Shown here piece after piece: positions 61,404 through 64,000 of a DNA stretch of 64,000 bases. The DNA lies in NCBI RefSeq assembly GCF_030052815.1, contig NC_079494.1, positions 34,706,467 through 34,770,466 of the forward strand. Direction: 5' to 3'. A program made the translations under genes and the position numbers. Origin of the DNA: Hevea brasiliensis (lineage: Eukaryota > Streptophyta > Magnoliopsida > Malpighiales > Euphorbiaceae). Within the stretch, counting starts at the first letter, position 1, and each line of letters opens with the position of its first letter. The notes under the pieces were generated by a model that saw only the letters and a program-made list of their open reading frames with translations, was not told where the DNA came from and made no database searches.

Positions 61404-63277
61404 GGTGTTACGGATATTGGATCCACACCAGGCATAACATTAATCTCAAACTACACTTCTCTTTCTGGAGGTAATCCTGACAATTCATCAGGAAACACAT
61501 CTAGAGAGTCATATGCTGTAGGGATGTGCCTCAATGTTGGACTCCCCATTTGCGTGTCTACCACATGTGCCAAGTATGCTTTACACCTCTTTCTGATCAT
61601 TCTTTTTGCTAGTGCAGCCGAAATAATATTTGATGGCAATAGCTGCCTCTCCCCATGTATTACCACATCACTGTACTGAGGGAGACCAAAAGTGACTGTC
61701 TTCAGTCTGCAGTCAATCATGGCGTAATGCTTGGCTAACTAATCTATGCCCAAAATGATATCATAATCTCTGAAGGGCATTTCAATGAGATCAGACAGAA
61801 AAGTATTTCCTTGGATCACCAAAGGACAATCCTTATACATTCTATTGACCCTGACCTCTTGTCCTAGCGGACTTGTTACTAGCACCTTAAAGTTCATTTT
61901 TGTACACGGAACAACAATGCAATCAATGATGCTAGCACTTACATAGGAGTGGGTAGAACCCGGATTAAATAACACAAACACATCTTGATTAAAAGTTGAG
62001 AAGGTGCCAGCCAAAATATCAGATGTCTCAGCCTTTTCTCTGTGTCTCATTGCATAAAGTCTGACTAAAGCATTGCTTGCTCTGACTGATTCACTGTGCC
62101 TTGGCTACCTGATGGACTACCTCTACCCCTGCCTCTTCCTCTACTAGGTGGTTGTGAACCTCTGGTGGCCAGATTCTGAACTGACTCTTCCGCAGTAGTA
62201 GGAGGTGGCCCAACTCTACGAGCATTGGTGCAGTCTTTAGCAAAGTGTCATGTGCCTCCACAGTTATAACAGGCTCCTGTGGCCTTGTAGCATACCCCAC
62301 CATGATTTCTACCTCAAGTTTCATCTGGATGGGGAGGGTAGAAACTTCTGGTAGTCTGCTGACCAGATAGAGGAGGTCTCTGTCCCGAAAATCTTCCCCT
62401 ACTAGACTTTTTACCTCCCCTATTGTGTCCCCCACCGTTTTTCCTCTTTCTAGGAGGACCACTGGAACTCTGATCTACTGACTTCCCCTCCTTTTTTTTT
62501 TGTCTTCTTTATTTTCTTTTTCTCTGGGGTCGCTTCTGACTCAATTCTTTCTAATTCAAGTCCTTGAGAAATAAGCTCAAAGAAGTTATTATGTTTGAAT
62601 CTGACCACTTATAATCTGAGACTGGGCTTCAAGCCGGTTTCAAACCTCTTGCATCTTTCCCTGCTGGTAGAAAGGAGACTTCATGCATAGTGGCTCAGGC
62701 GGGAAAACTCTCTTTCATATTCTACCACTAATCTACTTCCCTGTTTTAGACTTAAGAACTCCTGTAACTTCTGGTCCACATAGGCATGTGGGACATATTT
62801 TTGTTTGAACTTCCAAAGAAAATTATTCCAAGTTAGCCTTGGAAGTTCCACCAAACTATGGGGAATGGTTTGCCACCAGTCATATGCATCCCCCTGTAGT
62901 AGTGACACTGAATACTCAAATCTTAGCTCTTCTATGCAGTGCAGTTTCTTGAACACCCTGTCCATTCTCTCCAACCATTGTTCTGCCTCTAGTGGATCTA
63001 CTGTCCCCTTGAACTCAGTAGCCCCATATTTAATCAGCTGATCATACTGCCTAGCTGAAAGCTGTAGTTGTACCACTGGTGTCTGCAGTGGGGCTTGAGT
63101 AGGCATGTTTCCAGCCATCTGTTGGAACATTGCAGCCATCTACTATGCAAATTGAGCAGAAAAGTGCGGTACTGAGGGAGATGGTATCGCTGATCCACTC
63201 ACATTGTGAAGGGCTGGGGCTTCCCCTTGTACCTCAGCCTCTATTGATTGATCGACTGAACGATCCCCTTCTTCCAT
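61404..63277 (-). pseudogene. E1 gag, protease and start of RT (pol piece 1 of 4, broken)
   Basis: Likely start ATG at 63275-63277. Capsid: ATEFKGTVDPLEAEQWLERM and LLQGDAYDWWQT (63139-62681). The zinc knuckle near 62240-62290 reads CYNCGGT, a stop, then HFAKDC, so the Gly before His is a stop. The protease motif reads VLFNPGSTHSYV (about 61950), with the catalytic Asp changed to Asn. IILGID and [14 protein letters not shown] motifs follow. It continues at 46807 after E7. Confidence 0.9.
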
Positions 63278-63447
63278 AGTCAATTTGAGGATATTATACC
63301 TCCCGAATAAATAACACAAGGAGATTTTCCTCCCGTTAGTGCATATTTATAATGTAATGTACTGTATGTATCAAACCATGACATTGAGCAGTTATACTAT
63401 GAATAAAGAATATTCAAATTACAGGTTAAAATATAATTTAAAAACCA

Positions 63448-63459
63448 GCTCTGATACCA
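63448..63459 (-). promoter_or_regulatory. E1 extra copy of the primer binding site
   Basis: The minus strand reads TGGTATCAGAGC. It is part of a 20-bp direct repeat (63448-63467 and 63626-63645). This copy is 187 bp from the LTR, so it is probably not the one used. Confidence 0.75.
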
Positions 63460-63467
63460 CTAAAACA

Positions 63468-63625
63468 CGGTCTTTTCGTGGCATTTAAGGGCACCTATCA
63501 GAGCACTTGCAGGCGATACATATCGCCGTCCCTGTAAGCTCCTGGGTGGAGAGCCACACTTTGCCATAGTTCACGCATGAGAGTTCCCAAGAATCGTAGG
63601 CGTTATGTATCGCCGTCCCTACTTT
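63468..63625 (-). repeat. E1 leader insertion between two primer sites
   Basis: 158 bp found in no other element here, flanked by direct copies of the primer-site region. It holds two near copies of TATCGCCGTCCCT (63521-63533 and 63608-63620), a palindrome GCGATACATATCGC (63511-63524) and an ATCAGAGC in the opposite orientation (63497-63504). The origin is unknown. Confidence 0.65.
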
Positions 63626-63637
63626 GCTCTGATACCA
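63626..63637 (-). promoter_or_regulatory. E1 primer binding site next to the LTR
   Basis: The minus strand reads TGGTATCAGAGC, eight bases from the LTR edge at 63646. This is the same spacing as in E8. Confidence 0.85.
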
Positions 63638-63645
63638 CTAAAACA

Positions 63646-63786
63646 TGTCACACTTTACCCCTCCGTAAGGCATAATATGATCCTGTAGTATACCTAGTGA
63701 ATTATCAAACTTTGTCTACTGATAACCCATTAAATACACTATAAGGGATTTTAAACCTTTTTTTATTCCTTTTTACAGTGGTGAGC
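63646..63786 (-). repeat. E1 5' LTR, first 141 bp
   Basis: It starts TGTCACACTTTACCCCTCCG, like the E1 3' LTR at 1396, and is cut at 63786 by E9. Confidence 0.85.
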
Positions 63787-64000
63787 TATAACATCCTCAC
63801 TTTAGCTAGTCCGTACAGTCTACTGTTCTAGTGACCAATGTCGGTCTGGACAATTAGAACGTCCAGAAAAATATCTAAACTAAAGTGAGGAACCATAATT
63901 AACTCAAATATTAATAAGAAAAATTTAGGAAAAATTTTAGAAATAAAATACAACCAAGTTAAATGAGCCGGTGCTCTAGCAATGGGTAACCTAGTGAGAA
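63787..64000 (+). mobile_element. E9: start of a family-B LTR, continues past the window
   Basis: TATAACATCCTCACTTTAGC aligns with the E6 LTR start TGTAACACCCTCC, with the usual TG changed to TA. It then matches AACGTCCAGAAAAATAT and the 5S-like segment (63956-64000, AAGTTAAATGAGCC .. AGCAATGGGTAACC). I cannot tell whether it is solo or part of a full element. Confidence 0.8.

Larger units (their letters stand above)
1396..64000 (-). mobile_element. E1: family-A Ty3/gypsy chromovirus (Tekay-like), host of nested insertions
   Basis: Minus-strand element whose 3' LTR starts at 1396 (TGTCACACC on the plus strand) and whose 5' LTR starts at 63646 and leaves the window. Without the inserted elements the internal region (17044-63645) is about 5.05 kb, normal for this group, and runs gag, protease, RT, RNase H, integrase, chromodomain. 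The four coding pieces join in order across E3, E6 and E7. The left flank is TAGTC (1391-1395); the matching duplication would lie beyond the window. All coding parts carry stops. Confidence 0.88.

Overview
This window is plant nuclear DNA, almost certainly dicot heterochromatin. I found no host gene, rRNA, tRNA or organellar insert. All 64 kb can be assigned to nested LTR retrotransposons, mostly Ty3/gypsy chromoviruses of the Tekay/Del type. The evidence is very long LTRs of about 2.9-3.8 kb, an initiator-Met tRNA primer site, the gag-PR-RT-RNaseH-INT order and a C-terminal chromodomain. One Ty1/copia element is also present. The style of the repeats resembles Euphorbiaceae genomes such as rubber tree, but that is a low-confidence guess.  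Layout, with elements named E0-E9 for this report. E0 (1-1395, minus) is the end of an older gypsy pol. E1 (1396 to beyond the right edge, minus, family A) is inserted in E0 and is the frame holding everything else. Its 3' LTR (1396-17043) is split by E2 (4339-16379, minus, complete, family D). Its internal region is split into four coding pieces (17044-18514, 34443-34919, 45933-46807, 61404-63645) by three insertions. The first is E3, a solo LTR (18515-34442, minus), itself split by solo LTR E4 (20314-23769, plus) and by the complete copia element E5 (24198-33733, plus). The second is E6, complete (34920-45932, plus, family B). The third is E7, a solo LTR (46808-61403, minus, family A), itself split by E8 (47329-58101, plus, family A, complete ends but deleted inside). 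The 5' LTR of E1 begins at 63646 and is broken at 63787 by E9, a family-B LTR running off the window. Short target-site duplications (TSDs) support most junctions: ATTCT for E3 and E6, GGTGT for E7, TACAT for E8, GAAAG for E5, CCCTA/CCTTA for E4 and TTTTC/ATTTC for E2.  Coding state: no element has a fully open gag-pol. E6 is the best preserved, with a 782-codon RT-RNaseH-INT frame followed by a likely 74-bp intron. E8 has intact LTRs, primer site and polypurine tract but almost no reverse transcriptase, so it must have moved using proteins supplied in trans. Two copies have lost the protease catalytic aspartate.  The most interesting signals lie in the LTRs, not the genes. Every chromovirus LTR here carries a segment resembling the 3' half of 5S rRNA (A-box-like plus C-box-like) about 150-200 bp from its start. 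Every one whose 3' part is visible also carries two adjacent hairpins about 600-650 bp from its end, with stem sequences that change in a compensating way between families. A splice-donor-like site, CCAATTGG-type inverted repeats and degenerate internal modules are also shared. E0 and E6 share a phase-0 intron in integrase that families A and D lack. E4 looks like a recombinant LTR, A-like in its first two thirds and B-like in its last third.
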